From Vogesella urethralis (lineage in GTDB: Bacteria; Pseudomonadota; Gammaproteobacteria; Burkholderiales; Chromobacteriaceae): a stretch of 64,000 nt of DNA. Shown here one piece after another: positions 27,164 to 35,887 of this stretch. The translations under genes and the position numbers were made by a program. Location: NCBI RefSeq assembly GCF_007644045.2, contig NZ_VMDW02000051.1, positions 110,308 to 174,307 on the forward strand, written 5' to 3'. Positions within the stretch are counted from its first letter, which is position 1. Each line of letters starts with the position of its first letter. The notes beneath the pieces were generated by a model, which was given only the letters and a program-made list of their open reading frames with translations, was not told the DNA's origin and made no database searches.

Positions 27164-28372
27164 TCACCCCACTCGGTACACCGCACCCAGCCGGCAGCAC
27201 AGCGCTGCCAGCAAAGACAATACTGCCGCCGCCAGCATCAGCTGCGTCAGCGGCCAACTACCGGCCAGCGCCCCGGACAGCCACAACGTCAACGGCATCA
27301 GCAGCTTGAACAGCGAACCGGTAATGCCCGACACGCGGCCGATCAGCGCCAGCGGCGTGCTTTCCTGCCGGTAGCTCCACACGCAGACATTGCCGCACAC
27401 CACCACAAAGCTGCTGGCCAGCATCACCAGCCCCAGCAGCCACACCTGCTGCAGCGTGGCCAGCGCCAGCATGCCCAGCCCTTCCAGCGCAAATGCCAGC
27501 ATCACCACCCGGCCCAGGCCCAGCCGCTGCCGCAGCCACGTTACGCTGAAACCGGCGGCAATGCCCCCGACGCCGGCCACGCCGTACAGCACGCCCAGCT
27601 GCGCCGGGCTCAGCCCCAGGCTGTCGCGCAGGCGGAACAGCAGCAACACCTCGGCCATGCCGCTGGCACCGTTGGCCAGCACCACCGCCCACGCCAGCTG
27701 CCACAGCGGGCGGTTGGCACGCAGCGCCGCCCAGCCGGCGGCCAACTCGGTGGCAAAGTGGCGCTCGCCAGCAGCCTGCGGCGGCAAGGCCGGTACTCGC
27801 AGCAAGGCCAGCGACGACAGCACGAACAGCAGCGCCGGCAGCCACAGGCCCCACGCCAGCGAGGCAAAGGCAATCAGCAGGCCGGACAGCATCGGCCCGG
27901 TGACGGCAAACAGGTTGAACAGCGTATTCAGGTAGCTGGTGGCCGGCATCAGCAAGGCCTGCGGCACGCTGTGCTTCACCAGGCCAAAACGGCAGATGGC
28001 GGTAATGTAATTGCACAGCATCATCACGAAAGCCAGAGGATAAAAGCCCCACAGCGGCAGCCAGCCCTGAGCCAGCAAGCTACCGGCCAGCCCCAGCAGC
28101 AGCGCCATCACCAACAGGCTGCGCTGCGCCCAGCGCCGGCGGCAGACGCGGTCTACCCACACACCGATGAACAGCGCCAGCAGCAGGTTGGGCAGAAACT
28201 CCACCGCGCGCAGCTGGCTCATCGCGTTCAGCGAATGCGTCAGCTCGTACAAGATCAGCGGCAAGGCCAGCTGATAGATCTGGCTGCCCAGCGCCAGAAA
28301 CAGGGTGCTGGCAAACAGCCCCACAAATACCGGCTGCTGCCACAGCCCCCCGCCCTGCCCTGCTTGTTGCAT
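27164..28372 (-). CDS. MFS transporter next to sgrR
   Basis: This 402-aa major-facilitator transporter has about twelve helices. The cytoplasmic loop after helix 2 (GVWVDRVCRRRW) carries the family pattern G-x-x-x-D-R-x-x-R-R. The start at 28372 (MQQAGQGGG) is fixed by CAGGAG seven bases upstream; a frame 12 codons longer has no such site. It is divergent from an SgrR-type regulator, paralleling the sgrR-setA pair of enterobacteria, where the transporter exports sugars. The substrate here is unknown. Confidence 0.82.
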   Translation of the reverse strand: MQQAGQGGGLWQQPVFVGLFASTLFLALGSQIYQLALPLILYELTHSLNAMSQLRAVEFLPNLLLALFIGVWVDRVCRRRWAQRSLLVMALLLGLAGSLLAQGWLPLWGFYPLAFVMMLCNYITAICRFGLVKHSVPQALLMPATSYLNTLFNLFAVTGPMLSGLLIAFASLAWGLWLPALLFVLSSLALLRVPALPPQAAGERHFATELAAGWAALRANRPLWQLAWAVVLANGASGMAEVLLLFRLRDSLGLSPAQLGVLYGVAGVGGIAAGFSVTWLRQRLGLGRVVMLAFALEGLGMLALATLQQVWLLGLVMLASSFVVVCGNVCVWSYRQESTPLALIGRVSGITGSLFKLLMPLTLWLSGALAGSWPLTQLMLAAAVLSLLAALCCRLGAVYRVG

Positions 28373-28415
28373 GCTGCGCTCCTGATGATCGATATGGCTG
28401 GACAGCATGCCGGCA

Positions 28416-28463
28416 AAAAGCGGAAGCTAAACAGGAGACAAATCTGCAAGGCGTTCCGCTTTT
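28416..28463. repeat. 10-bp inverted repeat abutting the sgrR start
   Basis: AAAAGCGGAA (28416-28425) and TTCCGCTTTT (28454-28463) end directly at the sgrR ATG. An AGGAGA lies in the 28-nt loop, too far (about 26 bases) from that ATG unless the stem forms. It may be an operator for SgrR or a translation-control hairpin. Confidence 0.45.
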
Positions 28464-30146
28464 ATGCACAAAGCCCGTCAGTACTACCAGCGCCTGTACC
28501 ACGCCCGCCACGGCCAGAGCGGCCCGGCGCGGCTGGAACAGGTGGCCGAGCAGCTATGCTGCAGCCCGCGCCATGCCCGTGCCGTGCTGGCCACGCTGGC
28601 CGCGCACGGCTGGCTGCAATGGCAGGCCGGGCGCGGCCGCGGCCAACTATCGCAGCTGCAATTCCACACCCACCCGGCCACGCTGGAGGCCGACGCGCTG
28701 CAGCAACACCTGGCGCGCGGCGACATCGAAAGCGCCATGCAGCAGCTCACCCCCGCCAGCCGGCAACGGCTGGGCGAGCTGCTGCCTGCCTACCTGGGCG
28801 TGCAGCCGGGCAGCGAGCAGCGGCTGCGCATCCCGTTTTACCGGCCGCTGCACAGCCTGGACCCGGTGCAGATCAACCGCCGCACCGAGTGCCACCTGAT
28901 CCGCCAGCTGTTCGATGGCCTGACCTGCTACCAACGCGACAGCGGCCGCATCGGCCCGGCGCTGGCCCACCACTGGCAGCACGACGCCAGCCTGCAGCAA
29001 TGGCGCTTCGTACTGCGCCCCGGCGTGCTGTTCCACCACGGCCGCCCGCTGGAAGGCGAAGACGTACGCCAGACGCTGTACCGCCTGCGCGACGAGCCCG
29101 GCCCGTTCCAGCGCCTGTTCGCCCATGTGCAGTCGGTGCAGCTGCCCGCGCCGCGTGAAGTGCAGATCACGCTGTCGCAGCCGGACGCGCTGCTGCCGCA
29201 CCGGCTGGCCGACCATTGCGCGGTGATCCTGCCGCGCGAACGTTGGCCGCAAGCCGACTTTGGCCGCCTGCCCAGCGGCACCGGCCCGTTCCGCCTCAGC
29301 ATCAACAACGCCCACCGCGCCACGCTGCGCGCCTTCGAGCGTTACTGGCAGGCGCGGCCGCTGCTGGACGAAGTGGACATCTGGGTGGTGAACGACGCGG
29401 CCACCCGCGCCCGGCTGGACGTGCGGCTGGGCTACCACGGCGCTACCCCGCCGCAAGGGCAGTACACGCTACAGGCTGAGCCGGGTTGCAGCTATGTGTG
29501 CGCCAACCCGGCCACGCTGGACGCCAGCCAGCGCGCCGCCCTCGCCGCCTGGCTGCACCCGGCGCAGTGGCCGGCCGACCTGGGCGGCCAACGTGCGCTG
29601 GGCATGCTGGCGCAATGGCAGCACTGGCCGGCACCGCAGGCGGCAGCGCGCCCGGCACTGCCGCCACGCTTGCGGCTGGTCACCTACAAGCTGGCCACCC
29701 ACATCGGGCTGGCCGAGCACGTGTGCGCCCGGCTGGCCGCCGCTGGCTGCCAGCTCTCGCTGCAGGTGCTGGACTTTCCCGAGTTTGCGGCCAACCACTG
29801 GCGCCACAGCGCCGACCTGATGCTGACCGGAGAGGTGCTGGGCGACGACCTCGACTACAGCTGCTACCAATGGCTGGCCGGCGCATCCGGCTTTCACCCC
29901 TGGCTTAGCGACGCCACCCGCCACGCGCTGCAAACGTGGGTTGGCCGCAGCCAGGCCGAGCCAGACAGCGCCACCCGCTGGCAACACTACGCTGCCGCCG
30001 CCAGCCTGCTGGTGCGCGAGCACGCGCTGATCCCGCTGCAGCACAGCACCATGCGGCTGGAGTTCGACCCGCAGCTGCGCGGCATTGCGCTGTCGCAATG
30101 CGGCTGGATGGACTTCCGCCAGCTGTGGTTCGACAGCGCGGTGTGA
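28464..30146 (+). CDS. SgrR family transcriptional regulator
   Basis: This 560-aa regulator has an N-terminal SgrR-type helix-turn-helix (about residues 20-70, RLEQVAEQLCCSPRHARAVLATLAAHGWL). It is fused to a large periplasmic-binding-protein-like domain of the SBP_bac_5 family (about 120-545, with RIPFYRPLHSLDPVQINRRTE, LFDGLTCY and LFHHGRPLEGEDV). In Escherichia coli SgrR senses sugar-phosphate stress and activates sgrS; no sRNA fits in the 91-bp gap here. It probably regulates the divergent MFS gene. Confidence 0.85.
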   Translation: MHKARQYYQRLYHARHGQSGPARLEQVAEQLCCSPRHARAVLATLAAHGWLQWQAGRGRGQLSQLQFHTHPATLEADALQQHLARGDIESAMQQLTPASRQRLGELLPAYLGVQPGSEQRLRIPFYRPLHSLDPVQINRRTECHLIRQLFDGLTCYQRDSGRIGPALAHHWQHDASLQQWRFVLRPGVLFHHGRPLEGEDVRQTLYRLRDEPGPFQRLFAHVQSVQLPAPREVQITLSQPDALLPHRLADHCAVILPRERWPQADFGRLPSGTGPFRLSINNAHRATLRAFERYWQARPLLDEVDIWVVNDAATRARLDVRLGYHGATPPQGQYTLQAEPGCSYVCANPATLDASQRAALAAWLHPAQWPADLGGQRALGMLAQWQHWPAPQAAARPALPPRLRLVTYKLATHIGLAEHVCARLAAAGCQLSLQVLDFPEFAANHWRHSADLMLTGEVLGDDLDYSCYQWLAGASGFHPWLSDATRHALQTWVGRSQAEPDSATRWQHYAAAASLLVREHALIPLQHSTMRLEFDPQLRGIALSQCGWMDFRQLWFDSAV

Positions 30147-30186
30147 GGCCGTCAGGCGGCTGCAAGCTGGCGGCGCCGGCAAAGCA

Positions 30187-30213
30187 CAAGGGCAAGCCTG
30201 CGGCTTGCCCTTG
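30187..30213. terminator. Hairpin between sgrR and the 2-hydroxy-acid oxidase
   Basis: A 12-bp perfect stem CAAGGGCAAGCC / GGCTTGCCCTTG with loop TGC lies between convergent genes. There is only a weak T tract (CTGTTAT) after it. Confidence 0.6.
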
Positions 30214-30254
30214 CTGTTATCCATGCGGCCAAGCTTTGCCGCCAGCCACCTGCA

Positions 30255-31361
30255 CTACGCGGCAGGCGGCGCCGGCCACAGGCAATGCGGGCCGATGTCG
30301 GCCAGCGTGCGGCAGCCGGTCAGCGCCATGGTCACCTCCAGCTCTTCGTGCAGCGTGCGCAGCAAGTGGGCCACGCCCAGCGCGCCGGCCACTGCCAGCG
30401 CGTGGATAAACGGACGGCCGATCAGCACCGCGCTGGCGCCCAGCGCCAAGGCCTTGAACACGTCGCTGCCGCGGCGGATACCCCCGTCCAGTAGCAGCGG
30501 CACGCGGCCCTGCACCACGGCGGCGATAGCGGGCAGTGCGTCCAGCGCAGCCGGTACCGTGTCCAGCACCCGGCCACCGTGGTTGGACACCACCAGGCCG
30601 TCCACGCCGTGCTGCAACGCCAGTTCGGCGTCGTGCGGCGACAGGATGCCTTTCAGCACAATCGGCAAGCGGGTCTGGCTGCGCAGCCAGGCGATGTCGG
30701 CCCAGCGCGGCGCGATGGCCATCATGCCGTCGAACACCGCGCTCTGCCCGGCAGCCAGCACTGGCTGGTAAGGCGCCATGCCGGCCAGGTTCACTGCCGC
30801 CACGCCGTCGGGCAGCGCAAAGCCGGCGCGCTGCTCGGCGTTGCGTACGCCGGCCAGCGGCGCATCCACCGTCAACACCAGCGCGCGATAGCCGGCGGCT
30901 TCGGCGCGCTGCACCAGCTGCGCCACCACGGCGCGGTCGTGCTGCCAGTACAGCTGGAACCACAGCGGCGACGGTGCGGCGGCGGCAATCTCTTCCAGCG
31001 GCGTGCTGGCCAGCGTGCTCACCAGCATGCTGCTGCCCATCACGCTGGCGGCGTAGGCGGCGCTGCGCTCGGCGTCGGGGTGTACCAGTTTCTGGTAAGC
31101 CACCGGTGCCAGCAAAATCGGCATGGCCAGGTCCAGCCCCGGCAAGCGGCAACGGCTGTGGCCGCCCTGTACGTCGGCCAGTACGCGGGGGTGCAGGCGG
31201 TGGCGGGCAAAGGCCTGCAGGTTGGCCGCATGGCTCAGCTCGTCGGCGGCGGCGCTATCGATATAGGCGCGGGCGTTGGCCGACATCATGCGCTGGGCGT
31301 AGCGCTGGTAGTCGGCGGCGGACACCAGGTCGGCGGGAATATGGTCCAGATGCGGGGTCAT
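30255..31361 (-). CDS. FMN-dependent alpha-hydroxy-acid oxidase/dehydrogenase
   Basis: This 368-aa enzyme of the lactate/glycolate oxidase family oxidises a 2-hydroxy acid with FMN. Landmarks are PILLAPVAYQKLVHPDAE near residue 80 and the FMN-binding LVLTVDAPLAGVRNAEQRAGF. The active-site stretch is GLVVSNHGGRVLD (catalytic His, substrate Arg) near residue 258, and the phosphate-binding LLLDGGIRRGSDVFKALALGASAVLIGRPF follows. It lacks the membrane-anchoring insertion of LldD and so is likely cytoplasmic. The natural substrate cannot be decided (L-lactate, mandelate or another). Confidence 0.85.
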   Translation of the reverse strand: MTPHLDHIPADLVSAADYQRYAQRMMSANARAYIDSAAADELSHAANLQAFARHRLHPRVLADVQGGHSRCRLPGLDLAMPILLAPVAYQKLVHPDAERSAAYAASVMGSSMLVSTLASTPLEEIAAAAPSPLWFQLYWQHDRAVVAQLVQRAEAAGYRALVLTVDAPLAGVRNAEQRAGFALPDGVAAVNLAGMAPYQPVLAAGQSAVFDGMMAIAPRWADIAWLRSQTRLPIVLKGILSPHDAELALQHGVDGLVVSNHGGRVLDTVPAALDALPAIAAVVQGRVPLLLDGGIRRGSDVFKALALGASAVLIGRPFIHALAVAGALGVAHLLRTLHEELEVTMALTGCRTLADIGPHCLWPAPPAA

Positions 31362-31412
31362 GGCAGGGCTGCGGCGGGCAAAGCGCCACCCTACCCCAGA
31401 TGGGAATAACTA

Positions 31413-32192
31413 TCAATCACCCAATAGCGACAGCGGCAGCGGCTGGTCGGTCACGCAGTCGTACAGCAGGTCGGTGACGCGGCCAGCCGGCAGGCAGCCG
31501 TAGCGCTGCGGTGCCACGATCATCAGCAAGCCGTCGTCGGCCGGGCGCGGCAGCCAGCGCTCGTTGTCGCTGATGCTGATCGGCCCCACGCCAAAGCGGC
31601 GCAGCATGGGTAGCGAATAACTCCAGGCCTTGTACTGCCGCATGATGCGCGGAAAATGCTGGTAGCCGTAGCTGGTAATCGCCGGGTCGATACCGATACG
31701 GGCAAAGAAAGCCAGCTCGCGCTGGCGTGCTTCTTTTACTTCAGCGGCAAAACGCTGCCGGGCCTCGGCCTGACGCTGTGGCGGAAAGCGCGCCAGATAG
31801 GCGCTGCGCTGGCGGTCGGCCACGTCCATGCCGCCATGAAAGGCCAGCACCCCGTGGTAACCCAGCTCGCGCTGGCTGGCGGCGGTAAACACATAGTTGG
31901 CGCAGGCCGAATTGCAGTAGCGCGGCACGTGCACGCGCAAGCGGTGCTGCGCCACCCACTCGCCCAACGCCAGCCCCAGGTTGAAGGCGCCGCCGCTGCT
32001 GCTGATCACCAGCGTATGCGGCTTCAGCGTGGCCGCGTCGTACAGTGCGAACAGACGCTGGTTGGCGGCAGCCGACAGCTCGCCGTCGTACACCAGCGCG
32101 TCGCCCGCGTAAGACAGCGTAACGCTGGTTTGTGCCAGCGCCTGCGCGGCCAGCAATGCGGCCAACAGTGCCGTGATGATCCTGATACCCAT
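31413..32192 (-). CDS. Periplasmic ClpP/crotonase-like protein
   Basis: This 259-aa exported protein has a signal peptide (MGIRIITALLAALLAAQALA). The mature part has a ClpP-like core with LVISSSGGAFNLGLALGEWVAQHRLRVHVPRYCNSACANYVFTAA. SGG forms the oxyanion turn, Ser in NSACA is in the place of the catalytic serine, and His in LAFHGG is a possible partner. This matches the periplasmic ClpP-like group of uncharacterised proteins (COG3904 type). The function is unknown. The start at 32192 is chosen because the signal peptide begins there; 25 further in-frame residues overlap the tnaA terminator. Confidence 0.65.
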   Translation of the reverse strand: MGIRIITALLAALLAAQALAQTSVTLSYAGDALVYDGELSAAANQRLFALYDAATLKPHTLVISSSGGAFNLGLALGEWVAQHRLRVHVPRYCNSACANYVFTAASQRELGYHGVLAFHGGMDVADRQRSAYLARFPPQRQAEARQRFAAEVKEARQRELAFFARIGIDPAITSYGYQHFPRIMRQYKAWSYSLPMLRRFGVGPISISDNERWLPRPADDGLLMIVAPQRYGCLPAGRVTDLLYDCVTDQPLPLSLLGD

Positions 32193-32225
32193 GCCCTTGC
32201 CTCCTGCCAGCACTATACAAGCACA

Positions 32226-32252
32226 ACAAAAACCCCGCTGCGTGCAGCGGGG
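32226..32252 (-). terminator. tnaA intrinsic terminator
   Basis: On the minus strand the 9-bp stem CCCCGCTGC / GCAGCGGGG is followed by TTTTTG. It is located 24 bp after the tnaA stop. Confidence 0.82.
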
Positions 32253-32275
32253 TGTGGAGGCAGGCAAGCAAGGGC

Positions 32276-33664
32276 TTACAGCGGATGCAGGCGCGCGGTG
32301 AAGTGGCGCAGGATAGGCGGCTCGTAGTCGAAGCCCAGACCGCGGATGCTGCTAGCGCGCTGCTGGATGTCGATCAGGCAGTCGGCGATGTAGTCCATGT
32401 GGTCGTTGGTGTACACGCGGCGCGGGATGGTGAGGCGCAGCAGCTCGAACGGCGACGGTTCCTGCTCGCCGGTAGCCGGGTTGCGGCCCAGCAGCAGCGA
32501 GCCGATTTCCACGCCGCGAATGCCGCCTTCCAGGTACAGCTCGCACGCCAGCGCGTGCGCCGGGAACTGCCCGGCCGGGATGTGCGGCAGCAGCTTCTTG
32601 GCGTCCACAAACACGGCGTGGCCGCCGGTCGGTGTCTGGATCGGAATGCCGCCTGCGGCCAACCTGTCGCCCAGGTACGCTACCTGGCCGATACGGTAGG
32701 CCAGATAGCCTTCGTCCATGCCCTCTTTTAGGCCCACTGCCAGCGCGGCCATGTCGCGGCCGGCCAGGCCGCCGTAGGTGACAAAGCCCTCCATCGCCAC
32801 ACAACGCACCTGCACGCTGCGGAACAAGTCTTCGTCGCTCTTGAAGCAGCACAGGCCGCCGATGTTCACCAGCGCGTCCTTTTTGGCCGACATGGTGAAC
32901 ATGTCGCCGTGGCTGAACATCTCGTACACGATGGCCGCTACCGACATGTTGGCGTAGTCCGGGTCGCGCTGCTGGATGAACCAGGCGTTTTCGGCAAAGC
33001 GCGCCGCGTCGATGATCACCGGAATGCCGTGGCGGCGCGCCAGCGCGGCCGACTCGCGGATGCTGGCCATGCTTACCGGCTGGCCGCCAGCGCTGTTGCA
33101 GGTCACGGTGATGATCAGGCCGGCCACGTTGGCCGCGCCGTGTTCTTCGATCAGCGCCGCCAGGCGCGGCAGATTGAAGTCGCCTTTCCAGTCGTAGGCG
33201 GTGGTGGTGTCCAGCGCCTGCGGCGTCAGCACGTTGATGGCTCGGGCGCCCGCAATCTCGACGTGCGCCTTGGTGGTATCAAAGTGATAGTTGGACAAAA
33301 ACACCGGCTGCTGGCTACCGCAGCGTTTCACCAGCTCGGGGAACAGGATCTGCTCGGCGCCACGGCCCTGGTGGGTGGGCAGGGTGTGGGCGTAGCCGAA
33401 CACCTCTTTCACCGTGGCTTCCAGCTCGTAGAAGTTGCGGCTACCGGCGTAGGCTTCGTCGCCCATCATCACGCCGGCCCACTGGCGGTCCGACATGGCG
33501 CCGGTGCCGCTGTCGGTCAGCAGGTCGATGTACACGTCTTCACCGCGCAGCAGGAACGGGTTCCAGCCGGCGGCGGCCAGTGCCTCGCGGCGGTATTCGG
33601 GGGTGGTCTGCTTGATGGGTTCTACCATCTTGATGCGGAACGGTTCGGGGATGCGTCGTGCCAT
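32276..33664 (-). CDS. tnaA: Tryptophanase
   Basis: This 462-aa PLP-dependent lyase splits tryptophan to indole, pyruvate and ammonia. The PLP lysine is Lys262 in [10 protein letters not shown]. Other family blocks are [35 protein letters not shown] and YGGLAGRDM. Tyrosine phenol-lyase is similar, but the positions that separate the two favour tryptophanase: [10 protein letters not shown] (not MERG) and LRHFTA (not LRFFTA) at the C-terminus. A GGAG ribosome-binding site precedes the ATG. It is preceded by a 34-codon tnaC leader, so it is probably induced by tryptophan. Confidence 0.93.
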   Translation of the reverse strand: MARRIPEPFRIKMVEPIKQTTPEYRREALAAAGWNPFLLRGEDVYIDLLTDSGTGAMSDRQWAGVMMGDEAYAGSRNFYELEATVKEVFGYAHTLPTHQGRGAEQILFPELVKRCGSQQPVFLSNYHFDTTKAHVEIAGARAINVLTPQALDTTTAYDWKGDFNLPRLAALIEEHGAANVAGLIITVTCNSAGGQPVSMASIRESAALARRHGIPVIIDAARFAENAWFIQQRDPDYANMSVAAIVYEMFSHGDMFTMSAKKDALVNIGGLCCFKSDEDLFRSVQVRCVAMEGFVTYGGLAGRDMAALAVGLKEGMDEGYLAYRIGQVAYLGDRLAAGGIPIQTPTGGHAVFVDAKKLLPHIPAGQFPAHALACELYLEGGIRGVEIGSLLLGRNPATGEQEPSPFELLRLTIPRRVYTNDHMDYIADCLIDIQQRASSIRGLGFDYEPPILRHFTARLHPL

Positions 33665-34295
33665 GTTGATGCTCCATGCCTGCGACCAACCTTGCTGCCG
33701 GGCACGCCGCTACCACGCCGGCCAAGGGCGTGACGGGGCGACGCGGCGGCACACTGCGGGCGCGACCATAGCGCGCAGCAACGCAGCGTGGCAGGGCCAC
33801 AGGTGTCAGTAGATTGTTTAGTTTGGCTTTAAAACAGACGGACAGCCGGATAGCTGCCCAGGGGCATCAGGCGCGAGGGAAGTCGTTGGCCAGTACAACG
33901 TCGAGGTTATACCAGTTGGGCAGCAGGCTGCGGCAGGCGCTGCTTGCTGCGGGGCAAACTAGCGGTTTCATGGACGTTCTCCAGTGTGTCGGGTGGCCGC
34001 GCGGGCCACACTGCAGCCTACGCCAGCGGCCGGCTGGCAGCAAGATTTATCGATGCTTCACCGCAGCAATTCGATAGTGAAAACCACAAATCAGCTCTGG
34101 AATATTTACACTATAAGAATATGCATATCAAATAAGTTTCACCAATTTATTACAATATAACGCCATAAATGTTCATTTTGGCGCATTTTTCTATTGCATT
34201 AACGCCAAAGCATCAGCACAATCCGACGCCTTGCCAAAGTCCGCCCCGATAAAAACAGGACTGTGCACCTCACTCACTACTAGAGAAAGACCCTC
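33665..34295. other. Intergenic region between tnaA and the divergent peptide transporter
   Basis: This region contains the tnaC leader gene (33867-33971, minus strand) and a 202-nt tnaC-tnaA spacer with no hairpin terminator, as expected where Rho acts. Beyond it lies an AT-rich stretch (about 34075-34190) that likely holds the promoters for both directions. A plus-strand frame over 33814-34077 is only the antisense of tnaC. I could not assign -35/-10 boxes with confidence. Confidence 0.55.
33867..33971 (-). CDS. tnaC: TnaC tryptophan-sensing leader peptide
   Basis: This is a 34-codon gene with a GGAG ribosome-binding site seven bases before its ATG, 202 nt upstream of tnaA. The C-terminal part reads NWYNLDVVLANDFPRA. 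Aligned on Trp20, it keeps the residues known to matter in Escherichia coli TnaC (WFNIDNKIVDHRP): Trp, Asp at +4 and Pro at +12, with conservative WYNLD for WFNID. As in the Proteus vulgaris leader, residues follow the Pro. In the known mechanism, free tryptophan arrests the ribosome on this peptide and blocks Rho from terminating before tnaA. Regulation here is inferred from that conservation. Confidence 0.85.
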   Translation of the reverse strand: MKPLVCPAASSACRSLLPNWYNLDVVLANDFPRA

Positions 34296-35666
34296 ATGTA
34301 CCGACAACACCCTCGCGGTCTGTACTTGCTGTTCGTGACCGAAATGTGGGAACGCTTCAGCTACTACGGCATGCGCGCCATCTTCGTGCTGTTCATGGTG
34401 AAGGCGCTGATGTTCGACAAGGCCTACGCCTCCGAAATCTACGGCAGCTACACCGGCCTGGTGTACTTTGCGCCGCTGCTGGGCGGCTACATTGCCGACC
34501 GCTATTGGGGCAACCGCCGCGCCATCGTCAGCGGCGCGCTGTTGATGGCCGCCGGCCAGTTCGCCATGTTCTTTGCCGCCACGCTGTACCAGCAGCCGGC
34601 CACCGCCACCCCGCTGATGTTCGGCGGCCTGGCGCTGCTGATCGCCGGTAACGGCCTGTTCAAACCGAACATCTCGTCGATGGTGGGCCAGCTGTACCCG
34701 GCCGGCGACAAGCGCGTGGACTCCGCTTTCACCCTGTTCTACATGGGCATCAACGCCGGTGCGCTGCTGGCGCCGCTGGTGTGCGGCACGCTGGGCGATA
34801 CCGGCCACCCAGCCGACTTCAAGTGGGGCTTCCTGGCCGCCGGTATCGGCATGCTGCTGTCGCTGGCGCTGTTCCTGAGCTTCCGCAACCGCTACCTGGT
34901 AACGCCGGAAGGCGCTGCCATCGGCCTGCCGCCCAAGCGTCACCATGAAAGCGGCGAGAAGATCCAGCACGCGCCGCTGACGCGCGAAGAAAAAGACCGT
35001 CTGGCGGTGATCATGCTGCTGTCGGCGTTCGTGATCTTTTTCTGGTCCGCCTTCGAGCAGGCCGGCGCCTCGCTGACCTTCTTTGCCGAAGAACAGACCA
35101 ACCGCCAGCTGCTGGGCTGGACGGTGCCGGCCTCGTTCTTCCAGAGCATCAACCCGGTAGTGATCGTGGTGTGCGCGCCGCTGTTTGCCTGGCTGTGGCT
35201 GACGCTGGGCAAGAAGGGCCTGGAGCCGAACTCGCCGATGAAAATGGCCATCGGCCTGCTGCTGCTGGCCATCGGTTACCTGATCATCGCGCTGGGCGTG
35301 AACGGTCTGGAGCCGGGCGTGAAAGTAAGCATGCTGTGGCTGATCAGCCTGTACAGCATCCACACCTTCGGCGAGCTGTGCCTGTCGCCGATCGGCCTGT
35401 CGCTGGTGGTGAAGCTGTCGCCGGCACGCCTGGTATCGATGATGATGGGCGTGTGGTTCCTGTCCAGCGCACTGGCCAACAAGTTTGCCGGCGTGCTGTC
35501 CGGCCTGTACCCGGAGCCGGGCAAGCCGCTGCCGGTGTTCATGGGCTACACCGTGTCCAACCTGCACGACTTCTTCATGCTGTTCGTGCTGATGGCTGGC
35601 GGCGCCGCGCTGGTGCTGTTCCTGCTGTCGGGCAAGCTGAAGAAAATGATGCACGGCTTGGGCTAA
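34296..35666 (+). CDS. POT family proton-dependent oligopeptide transporter
   Basis: This 456-aa inner-membrane symporter of di- and tripeptides has about twelve to fourteen helices. The POT signature EMWERFSYYGMRAIF (ExxERFxYYG, proton coupling) is at about residues 16-30. The second signature appears as FTLFYMGINAGALLAPLVCG near residue 147. It is of the DtpA/YdgR type. It is divergent from tnaCA, so peptide import and tryptophan breakdown may be linked, though no shared operator was recognised. Confidence 0.92.
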   Translation: MYRQHPRGLYLLFVTEMWERFSYYGMRAIFVLFMVKALMFDKAYASEIYGSYTGLVYFAPLLGGYIADRYWGNRRAIVSGALLMAAGQFAMFFAATLYQQPATATPLMFGGLALLIAGNGLFKPNISSMVGQLYPAGDKRVDSAFTLFYMGINAGALLAPLVCGTLGDTGHPADFKWGFLAAGIGMLLSLALFLSFRNRYLVTPEGAAIGLPPKRHHESGEKIQHAPLTREEKDRLAVIMLLSAFVIFFWSAFEQAGASLTFFAEEQTNRQLLGWTVPASFFQSINPVVIVVCAPLFAWLWLTLGKKGLEPNSPMKMAIGLLLLAIGYLIIALGVNGLEPGVKVSMLWLISLYSIHTFGELCLSPIGLSLVVKLSPARLVSMMMGVWFLSSALANKFAGVLSGLYPEPGKPLPVFMGYTVSNLHDFFMLFVLMAGGAALVLFLLSGKLKKMMHGLG

Positions 35667-35825
35667 GCATACGTGCACGGTCTGCTGCGCGTGGGCGATA
35701 CGGCGTTAAAAGCGCCTTCGGCATGCTCATTTACCATGTGTAAACTGCGCTGCCTCAGTCACTTTCGCCTTGTCTCGCGCCCGCTCGCAAGAGCGTGAAT
35801 ACGTTCACCAGCCTGCTACATCGAT

Positions 35826-35860
35826 AAAAAAGCCGGTTCGCGCACGCGACCGGCTTTTTT
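35826..35860. terminator. Bidirectional terminator
   Basis: A 12-bp perfect stem AAAAAAGCCGGT / ACCGGCTTTTTT surrounds an 11-nt loop and serves the convergent POT transporter and pseudouridine synthase genes. Confidence 0.88.
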
Positions 35861-35887
35861 CCTGCCTGCCTCAAGGCCGGCAAGCGC

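Noticed and set aside
32276..33664. Tyrosine phenol-lyase as an alternative for tnaA
   Set aside because: The VEIGS and LRHFTA positions match tryptophanase, and a tnaC-type leader is present.
33814..34077. Plus-strand open frame in the tnaA-transporter gap
   Set aside because: It lies antisense to the tnaC leader, has no ribosome-binding site and no family features.
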